Origin: Alphaproteobacteria bacterium
GTDB lineage: Bacteria > Pseudomonadota > Alphaproteobacteria > Micropepsales > Micropepsaceae
Assembly: GCA_947474645.1 (NCBI GenBank)
Contig: CANJJD010000006.1
Location: 53,197 to 117,196, forward strand
Length of the DNA stretch: 64,000 bases
Reading direction: 5' to 3'
Below are positions 24,694-35,043 of this stretch, one piece after another (the stretch's first letter is position 1; each line of letters starts with the position of its first letter). Under the pieces are notes generated by a model. That model worked only from the letters and a program-made list of their open reading frames with translations, was not told where the DNA came from and made no database searches. A program made the position numbers and the translations under genes.

Positions 24694-24770
24694 GACGGCC
24701 GCCGAGGATTTCGCTTGCGCCCTGCCGGAGCCGGGTGATTATTCGGCGCGGGGCTTCTGGGGCGATGGCG

Positions 24771-25739
24771 ATGAAAAATCTGGCGTGCGCGGCTTTGCTG
24801 GCCTTCGCAAATGCAACACCGGCTTTGGCGCACCAAGGTTTCCTCCGTCCCGCCGAAGTCATCCATAACACGCCGGAATGGAAGGGTGAGCGTTTCGCCG
24901 ATGGCCGGCCCAAGGTGCCGGACGCGATCCTGGATCGGATGAAAAGCGTCACCCTGGAGGAAGCCTGGGCCACGCTGCGCAATGCCGGCTATGAGCAGCA
25001 ATATGAAGACGGCTGGCTCACCTTGTTTCCCGACAAGATCCTGGTAGGCCGCGCCCTCACCTCAAGCTGGATTCCCGGGCGGCTGGATTTGCAAAAGGTG
25101 ATCGAAGCCGACGGCAAGGCGGAGGGGCGCAAGGGCGGCCCCAATGCCTGGCCGGTGGACATGCTGCAGCCGCGCGACGTCTATGTCAGCGATCACTTCG
25201 GCTTGAAAGTGAACGGGCCTTCCATCGGCGACAATGTCGGCAACGCCATCTATGCCCGCTCCGGCAACGGCATCGTCTATGACGGCGCGGTGCGCGACAT
25301 CAATGGATTGAAAGAGCTGCCCAACTTCATCGCCTTTGTCCGCAGCTATGATCCTTCGCATCATTATGGCCGCATCGGCGATGAGGGCCGGCCCATCAAT
25401 TCCACGATGACCGCCATCAACAGTCCCACCCGCATCGGCCATGCCGCCGCGATGCCGGGCGATGTCGTGTTGGGCCGCGACGGCGGGGTGATTTTCATTC
25501 CGCCGCAACTGGCGGTGACGGTGGTGCAGGAATCCGAGCGCACCAGGCTGCGCGACATTTTCGGGCATCTGCGACTGAAGGAACAGAAATACACCGCCGG
25601 CCAGATCGACCGCGACTGGACGCCGGAAATCGAAGCCGACTTCAGCCAATGGATGAAGGACAATATCGATAAGCTGCCGGTCGCCCACGCCGCCATCCAG
25701 GAATATCTGGACCTGCGGGCCAAAGCGGCAAAGAAATAA
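24771..25739 (+). CDS. secreted RraA-family aldolase-like protein
   Basis: About 322 residues. I chose the ATG at 24771; it is directly followed by a Sec signal (MKNLACAALLAFANATPALA). The body matches the RraA / class II HMG-type pyruvate aldolase family: IGDNVGNAIYARSGNGIVYDGAVRDINGL with the metal-site Arg-Asp, and AMPGDVVLGRDGGVIFIPPQLA. Members cleave hydroxy-keto acids or decarboxylate oxaloacetate, and some bind RNase E. All those I know act in the cytoplasm, so the signal peptide is unusual. An extra helical C-terminal extension (about 70 residues) follows the core. Confidence 0.75.
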   Translation: MKNLACAALLAFANATPALAHQGFLRPAEVIHNTPEWKGERFADGRPKVPDAILDRMKSVTLEEAWATLRNAGYEQQYEDGWLTLFPDKILVGRALTSSWIPGRLDLQKVIEADGKAEGRKGGPNAWPVDMLQPRDVYVSDHFGLKVNGPSIGDNVGNAIYARSGNGIVYDGAVRDINGLKELPNFIAFVRSYDPSHHYGRIGDEGRPINSTMTAINSPTRIGHAAAMPGDVVLGRDGGVIFIPPQLAVTVVQESERTRLRDIFGHLRLKEQKYTAGQIDRDWTPEIEADFSQWMKDNIDKLPVAHAAIQEYLDLRAKAAKK

Positions 25740-26843
25740 TCAGGCTTTCGCCACCGCCTGCGCCACCAGGTCGCTCACCAGACGGATGGGATGGGGCTTT
25801 ACGGCGGCTTCATACAGGCTGGTCAGCACCACGCAGATGGTGCCGGTGTCCGGATCGGCCCAGCTCAAGGTGCCGGTCGAACCATTATGGCCGAAGGTCC
25901 TGGGACCACAGGCCGGTGAACCGACGCTGGGCGGCAGGTCGAAACCCAAGCCGCTGGCTTTCACGCCCGGCGGCGACTGGTTGGTGATCATCAGCGCTTC
26001 GGTCGCGGGCTTCAGGATTCGGCCGCGCTGGTCGAGGAATTCCTCATAGAAACGCACGACATCTGCGGCACTGCCCAGCGCCCCGCCCCAGGGCGCACCC
26101 AGGTTGCGCCAATACTCGCTGTTCCAGTTCCAGCTATTCCAGCTTTTCTTGCCGGCCTCGGTCATGGCGGGGGCGCCCTGGCTTGGCACCGTCATGCTGT
26201 TCGCCCGCCCGCGCAGGCCAAAGCCGGTATGGCCCATGGCCAGCTTGCGGAAGACGCGCTCGTCCATGATGTCGGCGATCGGCTTGCCGGTGATCTTCTG
26301 GGCGATTTCCGCCGACAGGAGAATGCCCATGCTGGAATAGGCGTATTTGCTGCCCGGCGGGAACTTCAGCGGCGCCCGGATGGCGCCTTCGCGATAGTCG
26401 GGCAGCGGCGCGTGACGTTCGCGCAAAGCCTCGTCATCACCCAGCATGTCCGGCAGCCCGCCGGTATGGGTCAGGCAATGGCGCAGGGTGATGGTCTCGC
26501 GCCCCTCGCCGGTGAAGGCCGGAAAGAACTTCGCCACCTTGTCGTCCAGGCTCAGCTTGCCTTCGTCCACCAACGTCATCACCGCCGCCGCCGTCATGGG
26601 CTTGGTGATGGAAGCCAGCAGGAATACCGGCTCAGTCCCCTTGGCGGTACCGAAATTGCGGACGAAGCGGCGCGGCCCTTGCGTCACCAGGATAGAGGCG
26701 CCCTGCACCCGGCCGTCGGCAATCCAGCCGTCCATCAGCTTGGCGGCCTCATTCAGCTTGGCGGTGTTCCAGTTGCCCGTAACGGCTATGGCTGGTGTCG
26801 CGATCATGGCGGCTGCCCCTGTCAGCATGTCCCTGCGGTTCAT
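25740..26843 (-). CDS. exported serine hydrolase of the beta-lactamase class C/esterase fold
   Basis: A 367-residue protein with a Tat-like signal (MNRRDMLTGAAAMIATPAIA). The serine-lactamase motifs are present: Ser-x-x-Lys as SITK (residues 78-81), Tyr in KYAYSS (about 169), and FGHNGSTG near the C-terminus replacing KTG. This pattern is typical of esterases and D-aminopeptidase-like enzymes of the family rather than true beta-lactamases, so antibiotic resistance should not be assumed. It would cleave esters or peptides in the periplasm. It converges with the RraA-like gene with no gap and is divergent from kdgD. Confidence 0.85.
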   Translation of the reverse strand: MNRRDMLTGAAAMIATPAIAVTGNWNTAKLNEAAKLMDGWIADGRVQGASILVTQGPRRFVRNFGTAKGTEPVFLLASITKPMTAAAVMTLVDEGKLSLDDKVAKFFPAFTGEGRETITLRHCLTHTGGLPDMLGDDEALRERHAPLPDYREGAIRAPLKFPPGSKYAYSSMGILLSAEIAQKITGKPIADIMDERVFRKLAMGHTGFGLRGRANSMTVPSQGAPAMTEAGKKSWNSWNWNSEYWRNLGAPWGGALGSAADVVRFYEEFLDQRGRILKPATEALMITNQSPPGVKASGLGFDLPPSVGSPACGPRTFGHNGSTGTLSWADPDTGTICVVLTSLYEAAVKPHPIRLVSDLVAQAVAKA

Positions 26844-26976
26844 CCCGTTTCCCCGTTTTTCGTTGGCCGGACGCTAGCACGGTCCTTCACAAATCGCACC
26901 GGTTTGGCTTGGCGGCGTGAAAAAGACCCGCTAAAAACCCGCACGCTTTGTTGCAGTACACAAAGGATTTGAAGTC

Positions 26977-27900
26977 ATGAGCAATATGTCGCCCAGCGAA
27001 ATGGGACAAGTCCTGGCCAAGGGCCTGTTGTCTTTCCCGGTCACCCATTTCGGCAAGGACTTCCAGTTCCAGGAAGGTCCCTATCGCGAACATTGCGCCT
27101 GGCTTCTGAGCTTCAAGCGCCTGACCGGCCTGTTCGCCGCCGGCGGCACCGGCGAGTTCTTTTCCCTGACCCCCGCCGAAGTGGAAACCGTGGTCACCGC
27201 CGCGGTGAAGGAAACCAAGGGCCAGACCCCGGTGATCGCCGGCTGCGGCTATGGCACCGCCATCGCCGTCGAGCTGGCCAAGTCGGCCGAGAATGCCGGC
27301 GCCGACGGGTTGCTGCTGCTGCCGCCTTACCTGATGGTGCCGAACCAGGAAGGGTTGATGGCGCATATCGAGGCGGTGTGCAAAGCCGTGAAGATCGGCG
27401 TCATCGTCTACAATCGCGACAATGCCGTGTTGACCGAAGACAGCCTGGCCAAACTGTGCGACCGCAATGCCAATCTGGTCGGCTTCAAGGACGGCGTGGG
27501 CGATATCGAATTGATGATGCGGGTCTATTCCAAGATGGGCGACCGCCTGACCTATATCGGCGGCTTGCCGACCGCGGAAACCTTCGCCCTGCCCTATCTG
27601 GAAATGGGCGTGACCACCTATTCCTCGGCGATCTACAATTTCATGCCGGAATGGGCGCTGTCCTTCTATGACGCGGTGCGCGCCAAGGACCATGCCAAGG
27701 TGATGAAGGGGCTGAAGGAATTTGTGCTGCCCTATATCGCCATCCGCAATGAGAACAAGGGCTATGCCGTATCCATCGTCAAGGCGGGCATGACGGCCAT
27801 CGGCCGTGGCGCCGGCCCGGTGCGCATGCCCCTGACCGATCTGACAGCGGATCAGGCGGCGCGGCTGAAAAAGCTGATCGACGCCACCAAGCCGGTTTAA
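26977..27900 (+). CDS. kdgD: 5-dehydro-4-deoxyglucarate dehydratase
   Basis: A 307-residue TIM-barrel enzyme of the dihydrodipicolinate synthase family. It carries the KdgD hallmarks [10 protein letters not shown] at strand 1, [13 protein letters not shown] (the GTGE site), VIVYNRDNA with the conserved Tyr, and FKDGVGD with the Schiff-base Lys. It dehydrates and decarboxylates 5-keto-4-deoxy-glucarate to 2-oxoglutarate semialdehyde in the cytoplasm. It heads an operon with a permease, glucarate dehydratase and galactarate dehydratase. AAAGGA 9 nt before the ATG supports the start. Confidence 0.93.
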   Translation: MSNMSPSEMGQVLAKGLLSFPVTHFGKDFQFQEGPYREHCAWLLSFKRLTGLFAAGGTGEFFSLTPAEVETVVTAAVKETKGQTPVIAGCGYGTAIAVELAKSAENAGADGLLLLPPYLMVPNQEGLMAHIEAVCKAVKIGVIVYNRDNAVLTEDSLAKLCDRNANLVGFKDGVGDIELMMRVYSKMGDRLTYIGGLPTAETFALPYLEMGVTTYSSAIYNFMPEWALSFYDAVRAKDHAKVMKGLKEFVLPYIAIRNENKGYAVSIVKAGMTAIGRGAGPVRMPLTDLTADQAARLKKLIDATKPV

Positions 27901-28015
27901 GAACGCTGCTGCAGCATTCCCATTGATCGCTTGAACCTTTGGCTTGGACCGGCCAAGCTTGGCGCACGCCCATTTGGGCCAACCCCGCAGAAGCCGGGAA
28001 ATCAGGGAAGCGACC

Positions 28016-29341
28016 ATGAGCACGGCCCAGGCTGGCGAACGCAACAGTCATATCCGCTTCTGGATCGTCGCGGTCCTGTTCATGATTTCCTCCATCGCCT
28101 ATGCCAGCCGCGCCACCTTGCAGATGGCGGGCAAGCCGCTGGCGGCCGAATTCCATCTGGACCCGGTGCAACTGGGTTACCTGTTCTCGGCTTTCGCCTG
28201 GTCCTATGCCATCGCGCAAATTCCCGGCGGCGCGCTGCTGGACCGTTATGGCTCGCGGCCCGTCTATCTCTGGGCGATCGTCTTATGGGCGTTCTTCACC
28301 GGCCTGCAGGCGTTCGCGCCCTATCTGACCTTCGTGCCGGTGACGATCAGCCTGTTCATCCTGCGCCTGGCGCTGGGCTTTGCCGAAGCGCCCAGCTTTC
28401 CCGCCAATGCCCGCATCGTCGCCAACTGGTTTCCCAAGGCTGAGCGCGGCACCGCCAGCGCCATCTTCAATGCCTCGCAGTATTTCTCGGTGGTCGCCTT
28501 CAATCCCCTGATGGGCTGGCTGGCGCAATATCACGGCTGGCAATCGGTGTTCTTCTGGATGGGCGTGATCGGCTTTGCCGGGGCGGTGATCTTCGCCCTG
28601 GTGGTGCATGCGCCCGCCCGCCACAAGCGCATCTCCAAGCGCGAGTATGCCTATATCGAGGAAGGCGGCGCGCTGGTGAATCTGGACCGGCCGGCCACCG
28701 CGGCCCAGCCGATCCGCTGGGGCATTCTCAGCCAGCTTTTGTCCAACCGCATGCTGTGGGGCATCTATCTGGCGCAATACTGCATCACCGCGCTGACCTA
28801 TTTCTATTCCACCTGGTTCGCCATCTATCTTATGGAGGCCCGGCATATGGGCGTGGCCAAGGCGGGCCTGATGTCGGCTGGTCCCGCTATCGCCGGTTTT
28901 GTGGGCGGCGTGCTGGGGGGCGTCCTGTCGGACATGCTGCTCAAGCGCGGCGTAGCGCCGTCGCCGGCGCGCAAGATCCCGATTCTGATCGGGCTGGTGA
29001 TCTCCTGCGCCATCCTGGCCTGCAACTATACCGACAGCCAGGCCATGATCATGCTGTTCATGTCCATCGCCTTCTTCGGCAAGGGCGTGGCGGCGCTGGG
29101 CTGGGCGGTGATGAGCGATGCCGCGCCGCGCGAAGCCACCGGGTTGGCGGGCAGCGTGTTCAACCTGTTCGGCAATGCGGCGGGCATCTTCACCCCCATC
29201 GTGATCGGCTACATCCTGAAGGCCACCGGCAATGACTGGAATCTGGCGCTGGTGTTCCTGTTCGCCCATTCCATCGTCGCCATGATCGGCTATGGCGTGG
29301 TCGCCGGCGAGATCAAGCGCGTGGTGCTGAAGCCAGCCTGA
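28016..29341 (+). CDS. gudP: MFS D-glucarate/D-galactarate permease
   Basis: About 441 residues and 12 TM segments, of the anion:cation symporter (ACS/GudP-GarP) branch of MFS. It has RATLQMAGKPLAAEF near TM1-2, the GALLDRYGSRPVYLWAI loop motif, EAPSFPANARIVANWFPKAERGTASAIFN, and a second-half RKIPILIG loop. The ATG at 28016 has AGGGAAG 5 nt upstream, fixing the start. It sits between kdgD and gudD with the same orientation, which identifies glucarate/galactarate as the likely substrates. Two short hairpins lie in the 115-nt kdgD-gudP gap. Confidence 0.9.
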   Translation: MSTAQAGERNSHIRFWIVAVLFMISSIAYASRATLQMAGKPLAAEFHLDPVQLGYLFSAFAWSYAIAQIPGGALLDRYGSRPVYLWAIVLWAFFTGLQAFAPYLTFVPVTISLFILRLALGFAEAPSFPANARIVANWFPKAERGTASAIFNASQYFSVVAFNPLMGWLAQYHGWQSVFFWMGVIGFAGAVIFALVVHAPARHKRISKREYAYIEEGGALVNLDRPATAAQPIRWGILSQLLSNRMLWGIYLAQYCITALTYFYSTWFAIYLMEARHMGVAKAGLMSAGPAIAGFVGGVLGGVLSDMLLKRGVAPSPARKIPILIGLVISCAILACNYTDSQAMIMLFMSIAFFGKGVAALGWAVMSDAAPREATGLAGSVFNLFGNAAGIFTPIVIGYILKATGNDWNLALVFLFAHSIVAMIGYGVVAGEIKRVVLKPA

Positions 29342-29350
29342 GGACGTTCT

Positions 29351-30688
29351 ATGAGCAAGGACAAGACCGGCGCGCCGCGCGTGACGGAGATGAAGGTTGT
29401 GCCCGTGGCGGGGCAGGACAGCATGCTGCTGAACCTGTCGGGCGCGCATGGCCCCTTCTTCACCCGCAACCTGGTGATCCTGAGCGACAGCGCCGGCAAC
29501 ACCGGGGTGGGCGAAGTGCCGGGCGGCGAGAAAATTCGCCAGACCCTGGAAGATGCCCGCGACCTGGTGGTCGGCCAGGGGTTGGGTGCCTGGAAAAATG
29601 TGCTGAGCGAGGTGGGGCAGCGTTTTGCCGACCGCGATGCCGGCGGCCGGGGCCTGCAAACCTTCGACCTGCGCGTCACCATTCATTGCCAGGCGGCGCT
29701 GGAATGCGCCCTGCTCGACCTGCTGGGCCAGCATCTGGAGGTGCCGGTGGCGGCGCTGCTGGGCGATGGCCAGCAGCGCGAACAAGTGGAGATGCTGGGC
29801 TATCTCTTCTTCATCGGCGACCGCAAGAAAACCAGCCTGCCCTATCGCCATGACCAGAAGGGCGATAACTGGATTCACATCCGCGACGAGGAAGCCCTGA
29901 CCCCGGACGCCATCGTGGCGACGGCGGAAGCGGCCTATGCCCGCTATGGCTTTAACGACTTCAAGCTGAAGGGCGGCGTGCTGGAAGGCCGCGAAGAGAT
30001 GAAGGCGGTCGAGGCGCTGGCCAAGCGCTTCCCCAAGGCGCGCATCACGCTGGATCCCAACGGTGCCTGGTCACTGAAAGAAGCGATCGGCCTGTGCAAG
30101 GGGCGCGGCGATGTGCTGGCCTATGCCGAAGATCCTTGCGGCGCCGAAGGCGGTTATTCCGGGCGCGAGATCATGGCGGAGTTTCGCCGCGCCACCAGCC
30201 TGCCCACCGCCACCAACATGATCGCCACCGATTTCCGCCAGATGGTGCATGCCATGGATCTGGGCTCGGTGGACATTCCCCTGGCCGATCCGCATTTCTG
30301 GACCATGGCGGGCAGCGTGCGCGTCGCGCAGATGTGCGCTGACCGGGGACTGCGCTGGGGATCGCATTCCAACAATCATTTCGACGTCTCGCTGGCCATG
30401 TTCACCCATGTTGCCGCCGCGGCGCCGGGCAACATCACCGCCATTGATACGCACTGGATCTGGCAGGATGGCCAGCGCCTGACGCGCGAGCCGTTCCAGA
30501 TCAAGGGCGGCTTGGTCCAGGTACCCAAGCGTGGCGGGCTGGGCGTGGAACTCGACATGGCCGAAGTCGAGAAGGCGCATGCGGCCTATAAAACGCTGGG
30601 CGATGGCGCCCGCGACGATGCCGCCGCCATGCAATTCCTGATTCCGGGCTGGAAATTCGACCCCAAACGGCCCTGCCTGGTTCGCTAG
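29351..30688 (+). CDS. gudD: D-glucarate dehydratase
   Basis: A 445-residue enolase-superfamily enzyme, the usual GudD length. It has the KxK-type catalytic Lys in [12 protein letters not shown], metal ligands in LDPNGAW (Asp), [13 protein letters not shown] (Glu) and TNMIATD (Asn), and the catalytic His in [10 protein letters not shown]. It dehydrates D-glucarate (and L-idarate) to 5-keto-4-deoxyglucarate, which kdgD upstream then consumes. It begins 9 nt after the permease stop, in the same operon. Confidence 0.93.
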   Translation: MSKDKTGAPRVTEMKVVPVAGQDSMLLNLSGAHGPFFTRNLVILSDSAGNTGVGEVPGGEKIRQTLEDARDLVVGQGLGAWKNVLSEVGQRFADRDAGGRGLQTFDLRVTIHCQAALECALLDLLGQHLEVPVAALLGDGQQREQVEMLGYLFFIGDRKKTSLPYRHDQKGDNWIHIRDEEALTPDAIVATAEAAYARYGFNDFKLKGGVLEGREEMKAVEALAKRFPKARITLDPNGAWSLKEAIGLCKGRGDVLAYAEDPCGAEGGYSGREIMAEFRRATSLPTATNMIATDFRQMVHAMDLGSVDIPLADPHFWTMAGSVRVAQMCADRGLRWGSHSNNHFDVSLAMFTHVAAAAPGNITAIDTHWIWQDGQRLTREPFQIKGGLVQVPKRGGLGVELDMAEVEKAHAAYKTLGDGARDDAAAMQFLIPGWKFDPKRPCLVR

Positions 30689-30707
30689 CGAGTGCTATAG
30701 TCCGGCC

Positions 30708-32252
30708 ATGAACGTCCAGGCCAAGCCGCCGCATGAGAACCCTCGCCGCATCCAGGTGGCGCCGGGCGACAATGTCGCGATCATCGTCAACGGCCTGGGC
30801 CTGCCCGCCGGCAGCACCTTTCCCGACGGGCTGGTGCTGAACCATTTCGTGCCGCAAGGCCACAAGGTGGCGCTGGCCGATATCGCCGATGGCGGCGACA
30901 TCATCCGTTACAGCGAAGTGATCGGCACCGCCAAGGGCGCGATCCGGCGCGGCGACTGGGTGAACGAAGACAATGTGGTGATGGGCTCCGCCCCGCCGCT
31001 GGACCAGTTGGAGATGGCGACCCGCCCGCCTGCCAAGCCCGAACCGCTCACCGGCCACACGTTTGAAGGCTATCGCAACGCCGACGGTACCGTGGGGACC
31101 AAGAATATCCTGGCCGTATCCACCAGTGTCCAATGCGTGTCGGGGACGATGGAATTCGCCCTTAAGCGCATCAAGGCCGAGCTGCTGCCCAAGTACCCCA
31201 ATGTGGATGACGTGGTTGCGCTGACCCATGCCTATGGCTGCGGCGTGGCGATCAACGCGCCGGCCGCCATCGTGCCCATCCGCACCCTGCAGAACCTGGC
31301 GGGCAATCCCAATTTCGGCGGCGAAGTGCTGGTGGTGGGTCTGGGCTGCGAAAAGCTGGCGCCGGAACGTCTTCTTCCCAAGGGCCAGGAAACCGGCACC
31401 CTGCGGCTGCAGGACGAAGCCTATGTCGGCTTCGGCGCCATGATCGACGGCATCATGGAACGCGTTGAGGAACGCCTGAAAATATTGGACAAGCGCAGGC
31501 GCGAAACGGTGCCGGCGGCCGAGCTGATTGTCGGCATGCAATGCGGCGGAAGCGATGCTTTTTCGGGCCTGACCGCCAACCCGGCGCTGGGCTATTGCGC
31601 CGATCTGTTGGTGCGGGCCGGCGCCACGGTGATGTTTTCGGAAGTCACCGAGGTGCGCGACGCCATCCATCTGTTGACGCCCCGCGCCGCGACCAGGGAA
31701 GTCGCCGACGCGCTGGTGCGCGAGATGCGCTGGTATGACGATTATCTCGCCAAGGGCGAAGTGGACCGCGGCGCCAACACCACCCCCGGCAACAAGAAGG
31801 GCGGCCTGTCCAACATCATCGAAAAGTCGCTGGGTTCGGTCGCCAAGTCCGGCACCAGCGCCATCAATGCCGTGCTGGCGCCGGGCGAAAAAGTGCGCAG
31901 CCGCGGCCTGGTGTTCGCCGCCACACCGGCCAGCGATTTTGTCTGCGGCACCTTGCAGATGGCCTCGGGCATGAACCTGCATGTCTTCACCACCGGGCGC
32001 GGTACGCCTTACGGCCTGGCCGCGGTGCCGGTGATCAAGGTTTCGACCCGCAGCGAGTTGGCAAAGCGCTGGAACGACCTGATTGACCTGGATGCCGGTC
32101 CCATCGCCACCGGCGAAAAGACCATCGAACAGGTGGGCTGGGAGCTGTTCCAGTTGATGCTGGACGTGGCCAGCGGCAGGAAACAGGTGTGGGCCGACCG
32201 CTGGGGCCTGCACAACGACCTGACCTTGTTCAATCCGGCGCCTGTTACCTAG
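30708..32252 (+). CDS. garD: galactarate dehydratase
   Basis: A 514-residue UxaA-family enzyme with very close similarity to GarD. It shares [112 protein letters not shown] and the C-terminal [16 protein letters not shown]. It makes 5-keto-4-deoxyglucarate from galactarate, feeding the same kdgD product. It starts 19 nt after gudD. Its 3' end overlaps the convergent GMC oxidoreductase gene by 8 nt. Confidence 0.95.
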   Translation: MNVQAKPPHENPRRIQVAPGDNVAIIVNGLGLPAGSTFPDGLVLNHFVPQGHKVALADIADGGDIIRYSEVIGTAKGAIRRGDWVNEDNVVMGSAPPLDQLEMATRPPAKPEPLTGHTFEGYRNADGTVGTKNILAVSTSVQCVSGTMEFALKRIKAELLPKYPNVDDVVALTHAYGCGVAINAPAAIVPIRTLQNLAGNPNFGGEVLVVGLGCEKLAPERLLPKGQETGTLRLQDEAYVGFGAMIDGIMERVEERLKILDKRRRETVPAAELIVGMQCGGSDAFSGLTANPALGYCADLLVRAGATVMFSEVTEVRDAIHLLTPRAATREVADALVREMRWYDDYLAKGEVDRGANTTPGNKKGGLSNIIEKSLGSVAKSGTSAINAVLAPGEKVRSRGLVFAATPASDFVCGTLQMASGMNLHVFTTGRGTPYGLAAVPVIKVSTRSELAKRWNDLIDLDAGPIATGEKTIEQVGWELFQLMLDVASGRKQVWADRWGLHNDLTLFNPAPVT

Positions 32253-33855
32253 CGTCTTCCAGCACCATCGCCGCGCCCTTGGCCGCGATCATGATGGTGG
32301 GGGTGTTGGTGTTGCCGGAGGTGATGGTCGGCATCACCGAAGCGTCGATCACCCGCAGATTTTGCAAGCCCCGAACACGCAAGCGTTCGTCCACCACCGC
32401 CAGCGGATCGCTGGTCAAGCCCATTTTGGCCGTGCCGACGGGATGGAAGATTGTGGTGCCGATGTCGCCGGCTGCGTGGATCAGATCAGCATCGCTGTCC
32501 GGCACGCCGGGACCGGGGCGGAATTCCTCCGGGTGATACTTTTCCAGCGCAGGCTGCCGCATCAAGGTGCGGGTCAGGCGCAGCGCCTGGGCGGCGATGC
32601 GGCGATCTTCGTCGGTGGACAGGTAGTTGGGCGCGATGCTGGGTTTCGCCGCCAGGTCGGTGGAGGTCAGCCTTACTGTGCCGCGCGAGGTGGGGCGCAG
32701 GTTGCAGGGACTGACGGTGACGGCCGGAAAGCGGTGCAGCGGGGTGCCGAAACGGTCCAGCGACAAGGGCTGGACATGGAACTGGATATTGGCGCGTTCC
32801 TGTGACGGATCAGACTTGGTGACGATGCAGAGCTGCGACGCCGCCATGGTCATGGGCCCGCGGCGAGCCAAGGCATATTGCAGCCCCATCAGCGGACGGC
32901 CCAGCGCCGAGTAATAGATTTCGTTCAGGGTTTTCACGCCCTGGACGCGATACATGGCGCGCAGTTGCAAATGATCCTGCAGGTTGCGGCCCACGCCCTC
33001 GGCGGCGTGCACCACCGGCACGCCCAGCTCGCCCAGCCAGGCGGCGGGCCCGATCCCCGATCGCTGCAGAATCTGCACCGAGCCGATGGCGCCGGCGCAC
33101 AGGATCACTTCGCCCTTGGCGCGCGCTTCAACCCATTCACTGCCGCGCCGGAACCGCACACCGCTGGCGCGCTTGCCGTCAAACAACACCTTGTCCACCG
33201 CGACATCGGTTTCCAGCCGCAAATTGGCGCGGTCCAGCACCGGATGGAGAAATCCCCGCGCCGCCGACCAGCGCCGGCCGCGCTTCTGGTTGACGTGGAA
33301 ATAATAACTGCCCTCATTGTCGCCGGTGTTGGGATCGGCGCAGCGGGGAATGCCGGCCTCTTCGGCGGCGTCAATGATGCGGTCCAGGATTTCCCAGCGC
33401 ACCCGCGGCTGTTCCACCGACAGTTCGCCATCGGCGCGATGATGCTCAGAGTCGCCCAGGAAATGCCGGTCCAGCTGGCGGAACACGGGCTTCACATCAT
33501 CCCAGCCCCAGCCCATCAGGCCGAGCTGCCGCCAATGGTCGTAATCGCCGGCCTGGCCGCGCATGGACAGCATGGCATTGATCGAGGACGAGCCACCCAA
33601 CGCCTTGCCGCGCGGATAGTTGAGCTTGCGCCCGTTCAGCCCCGGATCGGCCTCGGTCTCGAACATCCAGTCGCTGCGCGGATTGCCGATCAGGTAGAGA
33701 TAGCCGACCGGAATGTGAAACCAGATCCAGTCATCCTGGCCGCCGGCTTCCAGCAACAGCACGCGGTTTTTGGGATCGGCGGACAGGCGGTTGGCGACGA
33801 CGCAGCCGGCGGACCCTGCCCCCACCACGATGTAATCATAGTCGCCGTCCAGCAT
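32245..33855 (-). CDS. GMC-family FAD-dependent oxidoreductase
   Basis: A 536-residue glucose-methanol-choline oxidoreductase. It has the N-terminal FAD fold ([19 protein letters not shown]), GMC signature 1 around [16 protein letters not shown], signature 2 around [16 protein letters not shown], and a C-terminal HPVGTAKMG with the catalytic His, then [15 protein letters not shown]. Members oxidise alcohols such as choline, glycerate-type or polyol substrates. It lacks a signal peptide and so is cytoplasmic. The ATG overlaps the rhmD stop by one base (TGATG), making it the last gene of the RidA/PLP/amidohydrolase/rhmD operon. Substrate unknown. Confidence 0.9.
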   Translation of the reverse strand: MLDGDYDYIVVGAGSAGCVVANRLSADPKNRVLLLEAGGQDDWIWFHIPVGYLYLIGNPRSDWMFETEADPGLNGRKLNYPRGKALGGSSSINAMLSMRGQAGDYDHWRQLGLMGWGWDDVKPVFRQLDRHFLGDSEHHRADGELSVEQPRVRWEILDRIIDAAEEAGIPRCADPNTGDNEGSYYFHVNQKRGRRWSAARGFLHPVLDRANLRLETDVAVDKVLFDGKRASGVRFRRGSEWVEARAKGEVILCAGAIGSVQILQRSGIGPAAWLGELGVPVVHAAEGVGRNLQDHLQLRAMYRVQGVKTLNEIYYSALGRPLMGLQYALARRGPMTMAASQLCIVTKSDPSQERANIQFHVQPLSLDRFGTPLHRFPAVTVSPCNLRPTSRGTVRLTSTDLAAKPSIAPNYLSTDEDRRIAAQALRLTRTLMRQPALEKYHPEEFRPGPGVPDSDADLIHAAGDIGTTIFHPVGTAKMGLTSDPLAVVDERLRVRGLQNLRVIDASVMPTITSGNTNTPTIMIAAKGAAMVLEDAR

Positions 33856-35042
33856 CAGCGGGGATAAGGACGGTGCAGCTTGACCTCGCGGTTCAGCTCC
33901 ACCCCGAAGCCGGGCTTGTCCAGCTCCGACAGCTTGATGCGGCCATTCTGCGGCACCGGCTCGCCCAGCAATTGCGGCGCGAACATCGGCACGATCCTGT
34001 CGGCCTTGGGCGCCATCATCAGGAATTCCGAGAAAGGGCTGTTATGGCGGGTGATGACGAAGTGATAGCTGTAGACCGATGAGCCATGCGGCACCATCAG
34101 CTTGCCATGGCTTTCGGCCAGGTTGGCGATCTTGATCAGCTCGGTGACGCCGCCGCACCAGCCGACATCGGGCTGGATGATGTCGCAGCAATCCATTTCC
34201 AGCAGCATGCGGAAACCCCAACGCGTAGCGTCGTGTTCGCCGGTGGTGACCAACATACCGGGCGGCACCGCTTTCTTGAGATCGCGGTAGCCCCAGTAGT
34301 CGTCGGGGCTCAGCGCCTCCTCGATCCATTTCAGGCCGGACTGTTCCCAGGCCCGGGTCGCCAGCTTGGTGGCATAGTTCAGGTCCAGCGCCATCCAGCA
34401 ATCCAGCATCAGCCAGAAATCCGGGCCGACCTTGTCACGCATGGCTGCGATTTCGGCCAGGGCTTTCTTCATCCCCTCTTCGCCTTCGGCCGGGCCGTGA
34501 TGCAACGGCATCTTGCCGCCGATGAAGCCCATGTCCTTGGCCAGGTCGGGGCGCGCGCCGGTGGCGTAGAAAATCAATTCGTCACGCACCGCGCCGCCCA
34601 AGAGCTGATGCACCGGCTCATCGCGCAGCTTGCCCAACAGGTCCCACAGCGCCAGGTCCACGCCCGAGATGGCGTTGATCACCAGGCCCTTGCGCCCGTA
34701 ATACTGGGTGGAGAAATACATCTGGTCCCAGATCTTCTCGGTCTGGGATGGATCGCGGCCTTCCAGGAAACGCGCCAGGTGCTTTTCCACGATGAAACAG
34801 GCGGGCTCACCGCCCGTGGTCACGGCAAAACCGGTGACGCCGTTTTCCGCCTCGATCTCCACCACCAAGGTGCCCAGCACATTGATGCCGAAGCTCTGCC
34901 GGCTCTGACGGTATTCGGGATAGCGCGACATGGGCGTGGCGATATGGTCGTCGATCCAGTGGCCGCCGCCCTGATCGTGATAATCGGCGCCGCCGCCGCG
35001 CACCACGAATGCGCGGACATGCTTGATCTTCGGAAATGCCAT
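33855..35042 (-). CDS. rhmD: L-rhamnonate dehydratase
   Basis: A 395-residue enolase-superfamily enzyme close to RhmD. Diagnostic stretches are [72 protein letters not shown] (metal Asp), [11 protein letters not shown] (metal Glu), TTGEHD (metal Glu) and [11 protein letters not shown] (catalytic His). It dehydrates L-rhamnonate or a related sugar acid to the 2-keto-3-deoxy acid in the cytoplasm. It lies between an exported amidohydrolase and a GMC oxidoreductase with gaps of one base or an overlap, so its substrate may come from their chemistry. A Tat-exported relative is encoded at 47.1 kb. Confidence 0.9.
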   Translation of the reverse strand: MAFPKIKHVRAFVVRGGGADYHDQGGGHWIDDHIATPMSRYPEYRQSRQSFGINVLGTLVVEIEAENGVTGFAVTTGGEPACFIVEKHLARFLEGRDPSQTEKIWDQMYFSTQYYGRKGLVINAISGVDLALWDLLGKLRDEPVHQLLGGAVRDELIFYATGARPDLAKDMGFIGGKMPLHHGPAEGEEGMKKALAEIAAMRDKVGPDFWLMLDCWMALDLNYATKLATRAWEQSGLKWIEEALSPDDYWGYRDLKKAVPPGMLVTTGEHDATRWGFRMLLEMDCCDIIQPDVGWCGGVTELIKIANLAESHGKLMVPHGSSVYSYHFVITRHNSPFSEFLMMAPKADRIVPMFAPQLLGEPVPQNGRIKLSELDKPGFGVELNREVKLHRPYPR

Positions 35043-35043
35043 C

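Noticed and set aside
25740..26843. Reading the serine hydrolase as a beta-lactamase resistance gene
   Set aside because: The C-terminal KTG is replaced by HNG and there is no AmpR-type neighbour; an esterase or peptidase role is more likely.
26947..26964. TTTGT-N8-ACAAA near the kdgD ribosome-binding site
   Set aside because: Arms of only 5 bp and no second copy before related genes; could be an operator but there is not enough to call it.
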